64,000 nucleotides of DNA. Source: Arthrobacter crystallopoietes. Lineage in GTDB: Bacteria; Actinomycetota; Actinomycetes; Actinomycetales; Micrococcaceae. Both the position numbers and the translations under genes were made by a program. How positions within the stretch are numbered: the stretch's first letter is position 1; every line of letters begins with the position of its first letter. Location of the stretch: positions 2,294,001-2,358,000 of the forward strand of contig NZ_CP072014.1 in NCBI RefSeq assembly GCF_017603825.1, read 5' to 3'. Of this stretch, positions 54,547-62,443 are shown piece after piece. The notes under the pieces are model-generated. The model had not been told where the DNA came from. It worked only from the letters and a program-made list of their open reading frames with translations, and did not search any database.

Positions 54547-54716
54547 CTACAAGCGGCGCATCTGCGACGGAAGAGCTCTTCCCGGCCGCATTGCTTTGCT
54601 GGCCAGTTGCGCCGGCGAGCAGGCGCCTGCGTGTCCGGAGTCCGCCGCCGGCGCGCCAGAACAACGAAGGGTGCCCCCTCGCCGGGCGTCCCCGCTGTGA
54701 GCAGCAGTATCTTCAC
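54547..54716 (-). pseudogene. 5' remnant of a GT1-type glycosyltransferase gene
   Basis: GTG 54716 has GAGGGAG upstream and encodes MKILLLTAGTPGEGAPFVVL then ARR, the N-terminal strand of antibiotic-type glycosyltransferases (pattern KILLLTxGTRGDVxPFVALA). The next expected words, LRDSGHEV, are found in another frame (DSGHAGAC) after a single missing base near 54645; the frame then ends at TAG 54547-54549. No rest of the gene follows. Likely a truncated, frameshifted remnant; alternatively a short peptide. Confidence 0.5.
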
Positions 54717-54830
54717 ATCAACTCCCTCACACGCAGATGAGCCATCCGAGATCATGCTGTTGCCAGCGTAGGCTGAACGCGCTGCGATGTCTGCTGGTGC
54801 CGGGAACGCCGTTAGCTGATTTGGGCGCGG

Positions 54831-55394
54831 TCAGCTGCCAGGCCTATGGCGAACTGTGTAAGACAGGACGACGATGCCGTTGTTGAGGGCTTGAGTGTTC
54901 ACAAGGTCCAGGCGCGCGGCGGGACTATGTCCGAACAGCAGGCTGTTCGTGTCTGTCCCGCCGATGAAGAACGGGTGGACCCATAGCCGGATCTCGTCCA
55001 GCAAGCCGTGTTCCATCAGCGCCCGCCCCAGCCGGCCGAAGCCATAGGTCACAATGTCCTTGCCGGGCTGCCCCTTGATCCGCCGGACCTCGACGGCGGG
55101 ATCACCGGTGATGACAGTGCTGTTCTCCCAGCTCGGCTCGGCCAGCGTCGACGAGACAACGTACTTTGTCATGCGGTTGATCTGGTCGGTATAGGGATCT
55201 CCCGATTGACCCTCCCACACGGAGGCGAAGCTCTCGAAGGTCTCTTTCCCCAGCAGGACGGCGTCGCACTGTTGCAGCAGCTGAAGCTGAAGATCCGAGC
55301 CGGCGTCGTCGTGCCCTTCGAGGGTCGGCCAGGTCTGGGGATTCTTGATGACCCCGTCGAGCGAAATATAGGTCGAGTTGATGATCCGCCGCAC
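54831..55394 (-). CDS. Dihydrofolate reductase / RibD C-terminal domain protein
   Basis: 187 residues from GTG 55394 (AGGAGG). RIINSTYISLDGVIKNPQTW starts the RibD_C fold, followed by LLGKETFESFASVWEGQSGD and MTKYVVSSTLAEPSWENSTV, then VTYGFGRLGRALMEHGLLDE and LWVHPFFIGGTDTN. These single-domain proteins reduce deaminated pyrimidines or unknown substrates with NADPH. The frame stays open upstream without homology. Divergent from the LuxR-TPR gene at 55486. Confidence 0.85.
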   Translation of the reverse strand: MRRIINSTYISLDGVIKNPQTWPTLEGHDDAGSDLQLQLLQQCDAVLLGKETFESFASVWEGQSGDPYTDQINRMTKYVVSSTLAEPSWENSTVITGDPAVEVRRIKGQPGKDIVTYGFGRLGRALMEHGLLDEIRLWVHPFFIGGTDTNSLLFGHSPAARLDLVNTQALNNGIVVLSYTVRHRPGS

Positions 55395-55485
55395 GATGTC
55401 CTCCTGGCTGAGCGGTGGGTGCTGGCTGTCCCTCCACAGCGTACTCACCCCGGACGTAAAATGGAGCCCTCGACGAAAGGCAACT

Positions 55486-57123
55486 ATGGCCATCACCGAA
55501 TCGATCGAGCAGGGCCGCGCAGCTTGTCTGGAGTATGCCTGGGACGACGCGTACCAGTTCTTGTCGGAGGCGGACGGAGCATGCTCGCTGGAGGCCGCCG
55601 ATCTTGAACGCCTCGGGATAGCCGCATACCTCACCGGCCGGGACGAGGCCGCCGTCGCGGATCTGGAGCGTGCCTACCAGGCGTACCTCGGACAGGGCGG
55701 GATCGAAAGATCCGTACGGTGCGCGTTTTGGCTCGGGATCACGTTGCTTCTTCGCGGCCAGCATGCCCGGGGCGGAGGGTGGCTCGGCCGGGCTCAGCGG
55801 CTGGTCGACGAAAGGCTGCCGGGCTCTGTCGAGCAGGGGTACTTGATGATTCCGGCTGGCTTGCAGGCCTTGGAGGCAGACCCTGCAAGCGCCTACGAGA
55901 CCTTCGACAAGCTGGTGGCCATAGCCAATGAGTTCGACGACGCCGATCTCACAGCTCTCAGCCGGCTCGGCCTTGGCCAGGCGCTGGTCGCGATGGGGGA
56001 GGCGGCACGAGGCGTTGCCATGCTGGATGAGGCAATGTTGTGTGTGACCACCGGCGATGTTACTCCGATCGCTGCCGGAATCGTGTACTGCGCCGTGATA
56101 CTGGCCTGCCGGGACATCTTCGACTTGGGCCGTGCCCAGGAATGGACAGCAGCTTTGAGTGAATGGTGCTCCAAGCAGCAAGGCCTCAGGCCATACCGCG
56201 GCCAGTGTCTGGTGCACCGCTCGGAGATCATGCAGTTGCACGGCCAATGGGAGGACGCGATGACCGAGATACATCGCGCCTGCGAGCATCTTTCGGCACA
56301 GCCTGAGAACCCCGTTATGGGGATGGCCCAATACCAGCAGGCGGAGATCCTCCGTCTGCGGGGCAAGTACGCCGAGGCCGAGGCAGCTTACCGCGAGGCC
56401 GCTGCCTACGGGCACAATATGCATCCGGGTCTGGCCCTGCTGCGGCTGGCCCAAGGGCATGTACAAGACGCATATGCGGCGATTCGCCGGGTGGCCTCGG
56501 ATGCTGCTGAGCGGCCGGTCGAGCGGGCGAAAATCCTAGCAGCGTACGTCGAGATCGCTCTCGCAGCGGGCGATTCCGATGGGGCAAAGTCGGCTGCAGA
56601 GGATCTGCAGGGGATTGCCGTACGGTTCGACTCCCCGTACTTACAGGCCATGGTCGGATCAGTACGTGGCTCGATTCTCGTCAGCGAAGGCGATTACACG
56701 TCTGCTTGCACCACCATGCGCGCGGCGTGGTTGGCATGGCAAGAGGTGGACGCTCCCTATGAAGGGGCACGGCTCCGTATCCTCATGGCCCGGGCCTTCC
56801 ACGCGTTGGGAGACCATGACACTGCAGAAATGGAACTCGACGCGGGGGCGCAGGTCTTTGAGAAGCTAGGGGCGGCACCGGACCTGATGGAGATCGCAGA
56901 AGTCTCGAGACGTTCGTCGGCGCGTACCGCCGGAGGACTGAGTGCCAGGGAAATAGAGGTGCTCCGGCTCGTAGCCACCGGCGTGACCAACCGCGAGATC
57001 GCGAATACCTTGGTCATCAGTGAAAAGACCGTCTCCCGCCACATCAGCAATATCCTGACCAAACTCGATCTGTCATCACGCACTGCAGCCGCAGCGTACG
57101 CCTACGACAACGACCTCACCTAG
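55486..57123 (+). CDS. LuxR-family regulator with TPR-like repeats (second copy)
   Basis: 545 residues; ATG 55486 with GAAAGGC. TPR-type helices begin at residue 1 (ITESIEQGRAACLEYAWDDA) and continue to about 470 (e.g. GKYAEAEAAYREAAAYGHNM), then the C-terminal LuxR HTH LSAREIEVLRLVATGVTNRE with SEKTVSRHISNILTKLDLSS. No P-loop. Same layout as the gene at 3088-4764. Directly followed by a degenerate alpha/beta hydrolase and a methyltransferase in the same orientation. It probably senses a ligand and controls these genes. Confidence 0.86.
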   Translation: MAITESIEQGRAACLEYAWDDAYQFLSEADGACSLEAADLERLGIAAYLTGRDEAAVADLERAYQAYLGQGGIERSVRCAFWLGITLLLRGQHARGGGWLGRAQRLVDERLPGSVEQGYLMIPAGLQALEADPASAYETFDKLVAIANEFDDADLTALSRLGLGQALVAMGEAARGVAMLDEAMLCVTTGDVTPIAAGIVYCAVILACRDIFDLGRAQEWTAALSEWCSKQQGLRPYRGQCLVHRSEIMQLHGQWEDAMTEIHRACEHLSAQPENPVMGMAQYQQAEILRLRGKYAEAEAAYREAAAYGHNMHPGLALLRLAQGHVQDAYAAIRRVASDAAERPVERAKILAAYVEIALAAGDSDGAKSAAEDLQGIAVRFDSPYLQAMVGSVRGSILVSEGDYTSACTTMRAAWLAWQEVDAPYEGARLRILMARAFHALGDHDTAEMELDAGAQVFEKLGAAPDLMEIAEVSRRSSARTAGGLSAREIEVLRLVATGVTNREIANTLVISEKTVSRHISNILTKLDLSSRTAAAAYAYDNDLT

Positions 57124-57297
57124 CCGGCGCGCCACGCCAACTTCCAACCGGCTACCAACTGCCCTCGCCCCGTGCCCTACACAAAATTGCCCATTACCAT
57201 CGGTCGGTTCGGATGGTCTGAATTCCCGATGCGGCACCGCACGCCCGATGGGATGCTCAATCGTAAGGAACGGATTGAGCAGAAACAGGTGAGTACA

Positions 57298-58167
57298 GTG
57301 AACAGCAATGAAGGGACGCGAACCCGGGAGCGCGTGCTTGCCGCGATCCCGCTGGTAGAAAAGATTCGGACGCTCAATGGCGTCTCCACTGCCGTGTTGG
57401 AAGGCGGCGACGGCCCACCCATCGTGCTGTTGCACAGTGCCGGGGAGTTCGCCGCTGTGTGGATCCGGGTGATACCCGAACTCATGAAGACGCATCATCT
57501 GGTCATACCGGATCTGCCCGGGCAAGGCGCATCGGAAATCGTCGACGGGATCCCGCTGGACGCGGAGGGTGTGCTGGCATGGCTCGGTGAACTCATCGAC
57601 CAGACCTGTGATTCCGCGCCCACGCTGGTAGGACACACGGTGGGCGGTGCACTCGCTGCCCGGTATGTGGCTAATCATGGTCATCGCATCGCCAATCTCG
57701 TGCTGGTGGATACTGTGGGTCTGGGCTGGTATCGACCCTCACCGAGCTTTGCCATACCCATGATGGGCTTCATGGCCCGGCCCACCGCCAAAAGCCGGGA
57801 TCGGTTCTTCTCCAAGTGTTTCCTGGACGGAGAGCAGATCCGGCGGCAGACCGGCGACAGCTGGGAGCCTTTGATGGACTACGCGCTCGACCGGGTCCGT
57901 ACAGCGAGCGTCCAGGCGTCAGCACGCCGGCAGATAACGGGTTTGGGCATGCGGCCGATTCCGCCGGCGGACCTGGTCCGGATCGATGTTCCGACAACCC
58001 TGATCCACGGTCGCCATGACCTGCAGGTGCGGCTCAAGACAGTTGAAGAGGCCGCTGCCCGTTACGGCTGGGCGCTGCACGTGATCGAAGACTGCCGCGA
58101 CGATCCGGCCTTCGAACAGCCGACCGCCTTTATTGATGCTCTGCGTGCGGCGCTGGAACCTGCGTGA
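57298..58167 (+). CDS. Alpha/beta hydrolase fold protein lacking the catalytic Ser and His
   Basis: 289 residues from GTG 57298 (AACAGGTGAG upstream; frame open back to 57172). Fold markers: VLEGGDGPPIVLLHSAGEF, LVIPDLPGQGASE, LVGHTVGGALAARYVANHGH and TTLIHGRHDLQVRL. The nucleophile elbow is GHTVGG, i.e. Thr114 where active family members have Ser. The C-terminal GH-x-P-x-x-E-x-P motif reads CRDDPAFEQP, so the catalytic His is Asp268. Probably inactive as a serine hydrolase, perhaps a ligand-binding protein like plant hormone receptors of this fold. Its TGA overlaps an upstream GTG frame of the next gene. Confidence 0.85.
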   Translation: MNSNEGTRTRERVLAAIPLVEKIRTLNGVSTAVLEGGDGPPIVLLHSAGEFAAVWIRVIPELMKTHHLVIPDLPGQGASEIVDGIPLDAEGVLAWLGELIDQTCDSAPTLVGHTVGGALAARYVANHGHRIANLVLVDTVGLGWYRPSPSFAIPMMGFMARPTAKSRDRFFSKCFLDGEQIRRQTGDSWEPLMDYALDRVRTASVQASARRQITGLGMRPIPPADLVRIDVPTTLIHGRHDLQVRLKTVEEAAARYGWALHVIEDCRDDPAFEQPTAFIDALRAALEPA

Positions 58168-58193
58168 CGGACCAAAACGACAAGGAGCCGAAA

Positions 58194-59048
58194 ATGACTG
58201 ACACCACATCAATGCAGCCGGCCGATGCCAAGCCATCGATCCGGGAAGCATGGGACAGGATTGCGCCCGCGTTTGATGAGTTTATGACACCTCAGAGCGT
58301 CCGGTTCGGCGAAGAAGTGCTCCGCCGGGCAGACATCGGTCCGGGCGTCAAGTTCCTCGACGTCGCGGCCGGCAGCGGTGCCCTGAGTATCCCTGCCGCC
58401 CGTCTGGGGGCCGAGGTCCTTGCTACCGACATTTCGCCGGTAATGATCGAATGCCTCACGGCCCGTGCCCACTCAGAGGGGATGTCGAACCTAGAGGCCC
58501 GGGTGATGGATGGCTGCGCCCTCGATCTTCCAGACGGCGTATTCGACGTTGTTGCGTCGCAGCATGGAGTTTCCCTGTTCCCCGACGTCCTGGCCGGTCT
58601 CGCCGAACTGCGGCGGGTAACCAAACCGGGCGGACAGGCGATCGTCGTGGCCTTCGGGCGGCTGCAGAAGGCTGAGTTTATCGGGTTCTTCATGGGTGCC
58701 ATCCGGGCTGCAGTTCCACAGGCTCCGGCGCTGCCAGTGGATCCGCCGCCACTGCCATTCCAGCTGGCGGATCCAGAGGTGTTCCGCGGCAAGCTCAGCG
58801 AGGCCGGGTTCGCCGAAGTTGCTGTGGAAACGGTCAGCTGGGACATGCAGATAGAATCCGCGGCGAGCCTGTGGAAGACTGCCGCGTCGAGCAATCCGAT
58901 CGGGGCAGGAATGGCTGCGGGTCTGACCGACGATCAACGAACCGATGCGCTCCAAGTGTTAACGGGTATGCTTCGGGAGCGTGCCGCGGGCCGACCGGTC
59001 GCAGAACTGAAAACGGAGATCAACATCGGCACCGCACGAAAGCTGTGA
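58194..59048 (+). CDS. Class I SAM-dependent methyltransferase
   Basis: 284 residues from ATG 58194, with AAGGAG 8 bases before; a GTG at 58164 overlapping the previous stop (GTGA) is a weaker choice. Motif I VKFLDVAAGSGALSIPAARL, acidic loop EVLATDISPVMIECL, VMDGCALDLPDGVFDVVASQ and LRRVTKPGGQAIVVAFGRLQ are Methyltransf_25-like. The C-terminal half has a SnoaL-free cap helix region (ESAASLWKTAASSNPIGAGM). Substrate unknown. Last gene of the LuxR-TPR/pseudo-hydrolase/methyltransferase unit. Confidence 0.86.
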   Translation: MTDTTSMQPADAKPSIREAWDRIAPAFDEFMTPQSVRFGEEVLRRADIGPGVKFLDVAAGSGALSIPAARLGAEVLATDISPVMIECLTARAHSEGMSNLEARVMDGCALDLPDGVFDVVASQHGVSLFPDVLAGLAELRRVTKPGGQAIVVAFGRLQKAEFIGFFMGAIRAAVPQAPALPVDPPPLPFQLADPEVFRGKLSEAGFAEVAVETVSWDMQIESAASLWKTAASSNPIGAGMAAGLTDDQRTDALQVLTGMLRERAAGRPVAELKTEINIGTARKL

Positions 59049-59151
59049 ACCAGTTCGAGTCCCTGTTTGATAGTGACGCAGTCCAGGACCGGCTACATCC
59101 AGGCACAGCTCTACGAGAAGCCTTCGCCGATTGGGATTGGCAAGCAAAGTA

Positions 59152-59190
59152 CGACGCCGGCGCTCACCAAAGTGGTGAGCGCCGGCGTCG
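59152..59190. terminator. Bidirectional terminator between convergent genes
   Basis: Perfect 17-bp stem CGACGCCGGCGCTCACC (59152-59168) and its complement (59174-59190), AAAGT loop. It lies between the methyltransferase stop and the aldehyde dehydrogenase stop, so it can serve both. Confidence 0.85.
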
Positions 59191-59211
59191 CTGTGGGACA
59201 ACGCGTGGAAG

Positions 59212-60684
59212 CTAGGCCCGCTTACCGTTCACCAGGCGCGGAATGCCCAGCGGATTCTCTTCCTGCAGGGCCTCGGGCAGCAGATGCTGGGGCATGCCCT
59301 GGTATGCGACCGGGCGGAGGAAGCGGCCAATGGCAGCCGTGCCGACTGAGGTGGAGCCGGAAGCGGTAGTAGCCGGGTAAGGCCCGCCGTGCTGTTGGGC
59401 GTAGGTGACGGAGACGCCGGTGGGCCACTGGTTCCAGAGCACCCGGCCAGCCTTGCGCGCGAGCACACTGATGAGGCCGGCAACCCGGTCGTCCTCGGTA
59501 CCAAAGACCGTTGCGGTCAATTGGCCCTCGAATGTTTCCGCCAGCTGCTCAAGCTGCGTCTCGTCGTCGTACTCCACGACCACGGCGGTGGGGCCGAAGC
59601 ATTCCTGCTGCAGTTCGTGCGGGGCAGCGAGCATGGCCTCAGCGGTTGTGTGCAGCAGGGTGGGGCTGGGCGGATCGGCCAACGGGTCCGGCCCTTGGAC
59701 CAGGACGGACAGCCGGCTGTCGGAGCCGAGCCGGCCCAGGACTTCCTCGTAGCCGCTCTGGATACGGGCGTTGAGCAGCTTGGCCGCCGCCGGCAGAACG
59801 CTCTGGCGCAGGGCTTCGGTGATGCCGGAGCCGGCGGGGACAAGGATGGTGCCGGGCTTGGTGCAGAACTGTCCCGCGCCCGCAGTGAAGGAGGCGATGA
59901 AACCGTTGACGATGTCCGTGCCGTTGACCGCGGCGGCCGCTTCAGTAACGAAGACTGGGTTATTGCTGCCAAGCTCGCCGTAGAACGGGATGGGTTCCGG
60001 CCGGGCATTGGCGATGTCGAACAGGGCGCGGCCGCCGGGGATGGAGCCGGTGAATCCTGCAGCCTTGACGCGTGGGTCCTTCAGCGCCTCGCGGCCGGCG
60101 TCCGTGCCGAAGACAACGGCGAAGATGCCCTCCGGTGCACCTGCCGCGGCGAGGGCTGCAGTAACAACGTCCCCGGTCTGGCGGGACAGTTTCAGATGGC
60201 CAGAGTGTGCTTTGAGTACGACGGCGTTTCCCGCGGCAAGGGCGGAAGCGGTATCGCCGCCGGCCACGGAGAACGCGAACGGGAAGTTGCTGGCGGCGAA
60301 GACCAGCACCGGACCGACCGGTTCAAGGACGCGACGCAGGTCAGGACGCGGAGCGCCCATCGGCCAGTCCGGATCCGCGTGGTCGATTCGCGCGTCGAGG
60401 TAGCCGCCATCGCGCAGGACTTCGGCGAAAAGGCGGAGCTGGAAGGTGGTGCGCTTCAGTTCTCCGGTAAGGCGGCCCTCGGGCAGGTTCGTTTCGGCCA
60501 TGGCCGTGGGAACCAGCTCCCCGGTGGCGGCATCCAACGCGTCGGCCACGGACTCCAGCGCGGTGGCACGTTCGGCCGGGAGCCACGCTCCCCAGGTGCG
60601 GGAAGCGGCCTGGGCGGCGGCCAAGACTGACTCGAGTTGGTCGGGGGTGGTGGTTTCGGGGACGGTTGCCGTGGTGGCGGTCAT
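59212..60684 (-). CDS. Alpha-ketoglutarate semialdehyde (2,5-dioxovalerate) dehydrogenase
   Basis: 490 residues. Aldehyde dehydrogenase motifs: YGELGSNNPVFVTEA (catalytic Glu region) and TAGAGQFCTKPGTILVPAG (catalytic Cys), plus GPVLVFAASNFPFAFSVAGG and LAAGNAVVLKAHSGHLKLSR at the cofactor region, as in the 2,5-dioxopentanoate group. It oxidises the semialdehyde to 2-oxoglutarate with NAD(P)+. ATG 60684 starts 8 bases after the FAD oxidoreductase stop (TAG, with AGGAGA overlapping it). Last gene of the operon. It would be the final step of hydroxyproline or pentose breakdown. Confidence 0.88.
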   Translation of the reverse strand: MTATTATVPETTTPDQLESVLAAAQAASRTWGAWLPAERATALESVADALDAATGELVPTAMAETNLPEGRLTGELKRTTFQLRLFAEVLRDGGYLDARIDHADPDWPMGAPRPDLRRVLEPVGPVLVFAASNFPFAFSVAGGDTASALAAGNAVVLKAHSGHLKLSRQTGDVVTAALAAAGAPEGIFAVVFGTDAGREALKDPRVKAAGFTGSIPGGRALFDIANARPEPIPFYGELGSNNPVFVTEAAAAVNGTDIVNGFIASFTAGAGQFCTKPGTILVPAGSGITEALRQSVLPAAAKLLNARIQSGYEEVLGRLGSDSRLSVLVQGPDPLADPPSPTLLHTTAEAMLAAPHELQQECFGPTAVVVEYDDETQLEQLAETFEGQLTATVFGTEDDRVAGLISVLARKAGRVLWNQWPTGVSVTYAQQHGGPYPATTASGSTSVGTAAIGRFLRPVAYQGMPQHLLPEALQEENPLGIPRLVNGKRA

Positions 60685-60692
60685 CGATTCTC

Positions 60693-62171
60693 CTAGTGGT
60701 CTGTGGTGATTTCGAGGACTTGCTCGTCCTCAAGCGTGAGCAGTTCTGACAGGGTGACGGGCACGCCGACGGGGCGTTTGGCAACGGACTGCAACGACTC
60801 CGCGGACGCGCCTTCCGCGCCGGCGAGGCAGGAGACGGCGAAACCGCAAACCTTGCCCTGGCACCAACCCATGCCGGTGCGGGTCATGGATTTCATGGTC
60901 CGCGCATCGGTGGCGCACAGATGCTTCTTGGCTGCGGCGATGTCACCGGCGGTGACTTCTTCGCAACGGCAGACGGTGGTGTCGGGCCGCAGCCAGTCCT
61001 GCCAACCGGCGGGAACCGGATGGGCCAGGTGCATGGCGCGGGCGAAGGCCCGGTATGTCGCCGCTTTTCGGACAAGTCGCGGATCCGCCGCCGACGATTC
61101 TGCCGCGGATGGTCGCGCGGCCGTGGCCGCCGCCGCGGCACGTCCGGCGATCAGGCCTTCGACGACGGCCAGCGCCGCGCCACCGACGCCGGAGACTTCA
61201 CCGGCGAGGTAGAGTCCGGGCACGCTGGAATGCTGCTGCGCATCGACGACGCCGACCAGCGAGCCGTCGTCGTCGACGCGGGTTTCGGCGCCGAGGGCAA
61301 CCGGCAGCTCCAGCTGGGCCGTGAAACCCCAGCCGAAGCCCACCGCGTCCACGTCCTCGATCAAGCGCTCGCTGCCAGGAACCGTCCGGCCACGGGAATC
61401 GACCTTTGCGGTGCGGACGGCCTGCACCCGGTCGCTTCCGAGAACTTCGGTGACGACGGTTCGCGTGCGGTACGGGATCCGGTGCTTAAGAAAGGACTTC
61501 GCGTATGCCGCTCCCTCGAGAGCTTTGGCCGGAACGCGGGCAGCTGTGGCCAGATGCGGGAACCAACCCGTGAGGTCGGCGGACTCGCACACTGCAGCGA
61601 CAGCGCCGCCGGCATCGGCGAGGTTCGCGGCCACAGGCAGCAGGAAAGGACCGGTCCCGGCAACTACGAAACGCTTTCCGGGCAGCATCCCGTTGGCTTT
61701 GATGAACGCCTGGATGCCGCCGGCGGCCATCACACCGGGCAGGTCCCAGCCGGGTACGGGCAGTTGCCGGTCGTAGCCTCCGGCGCAGACCACCAACCGG
61801 GTGGCGCGGACAGTTTGCGGACCGGGCGCTGCTCGGCCTGCTTGGGCGCTGGCGGTGGTGCGCAGCGTGAAGCCGCTCTCTTCGCGCTGGGCCATCCATA
61901 CATGGCGGCCGGCATAGAAGCGAAGGCTGCCGCCCAAGGCTGCATCGAACCGTTCCCGCAGCCGGAGGTAAGTCTTCCAATCGTGGTGCAGGGAGCCATC
62001 GTCCGCAGGATGAGTCTCCTCGGGGCGGTGCCGCCAGAACTGGCCGCCGGGCTGGTCGTTTGCGTCAATGCAGACAACCCGCGCGCCGTGTTCTGCGGCG
62101 GTAGCGGCCGCGGCCAGCCCTGCGGGACCAGCGCCGATGATAGCGACGTCGTAGTGTTCGATGCTGCTCAT
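60693..62171 (-). CDS. FAD/NAD(P)-dependent oxidoreductase, [2Fe-2S] (three-component dehydrogenase alpha-like subunit)
   Basis: 492 residues from ATG 62171, overlapping the ferredoxin stop (ATGA). FAD domain: YDVAIIGAGPAGLAAAATAA at the start, DANDQPGGQFWRH next. NAD-binding segment KRFVVAGTGPFLLPVAANLA. C-terminal BFD-like cluster: CRCEEVTAGDIAAAKKHLC, then GMGWCQGKVCGFAVSC, giving C-x-C ... C-x4-C ligands. Such subunits pair with small 2Fe-2S and FAD amine-oxidase-type subunits, as in D-hydroxyproline, octopine or HcnABC-type dehydrogenases. Electron acceptor unknown. Confidence 0.86.
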   Translation of the reverse strand: MSSIEHYDVAIIGAGPAGLAAAATAAEHGARVVCIDANDQPGGQFWRHRPEETHPADDGSLHHDWKTYLRLRERFDAALGGSLRFYAGRHVWMAQREESGFTLRTTASAQAGRAAPGPQTVRATRLVVCAGGYDRQLPVPGWDLPGVMAAGGIQAFIKANGMLPGKRFVVAGTGPFLLPVAANLADAGGAVAAVCESADLTGWFPHLATAARVPAKALEGAAYAKSFLKHRIPYRTRTVVTEVLGSDRVQAVRTAKVDSRGRTVPGSERLIEDVDAVGFGWGFTAQLELPVALGAETRVDDDGSLVGVVDAQQHSSVPGLYLAGEVSGVGGAALAVVEGLIAGRAAAAATAARPSAAESSAADPRLVRKAATYRAFARAMHLAHPVPAGWQDWLRPDTTVCRCEEVTAGDIAAAKKHLCATDARTMKSMTRTGMGWCQGKVCGFAVSCLAGAEGASAESLQSVAKRPVGVPVTLSELLTLEDEQVLEITTDH

Positions 62172-62443
62172 GCTTCCTTCTCCGCGGTATCGGTCACTGC
62201 CCCGTTGACGCGCATGCCATCGGTGAGCCGCACCATGCAGGCGCGTTGGTTGGGCTCGCCGTCGACCTCCACCAGGCAGTCGAAGCAGACTCCGATGCCG
62301 CAGAACAGGCCACGCGGCTTGCCCTCCTTGCGCGTGTTGCGCCATGAGGTGACCCCGTTGGCCATCAGGGCGGCGCCGACGGTGGTTCCGTCCTCGGCGG
62401 TGAGCGGGCGGTTGTTGAAGGTTGCGTTGATTTTGTGACTCAT
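62168..62443 (-). CDS. Small (2Fe-2S)-binding subunit
   Basis: 91 residues; overlaps both neighbours by ATGA. The iron-sulfur ligand pattern GLFCGIGVCFDCLVEVDGEP, then NQRACMV, matches the plant-type-like ferredoxin subunit (Fer2_4) of three-component dehydrogenases. The N-terminal INATFNNRPLTAEDGTTVGA is the usual beta start. Electron carrier between the two flavin subunits. Confidence 0.9.
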   Translation of the reverse strand: MSHKINATFNNRPLTAEDGTTVGAALMANGVTSWRNTRKEGKPRGLFCGIGVCFDCLVEVDGEPNQRACMVRLTDGMRVNGAVTDTAEKEA

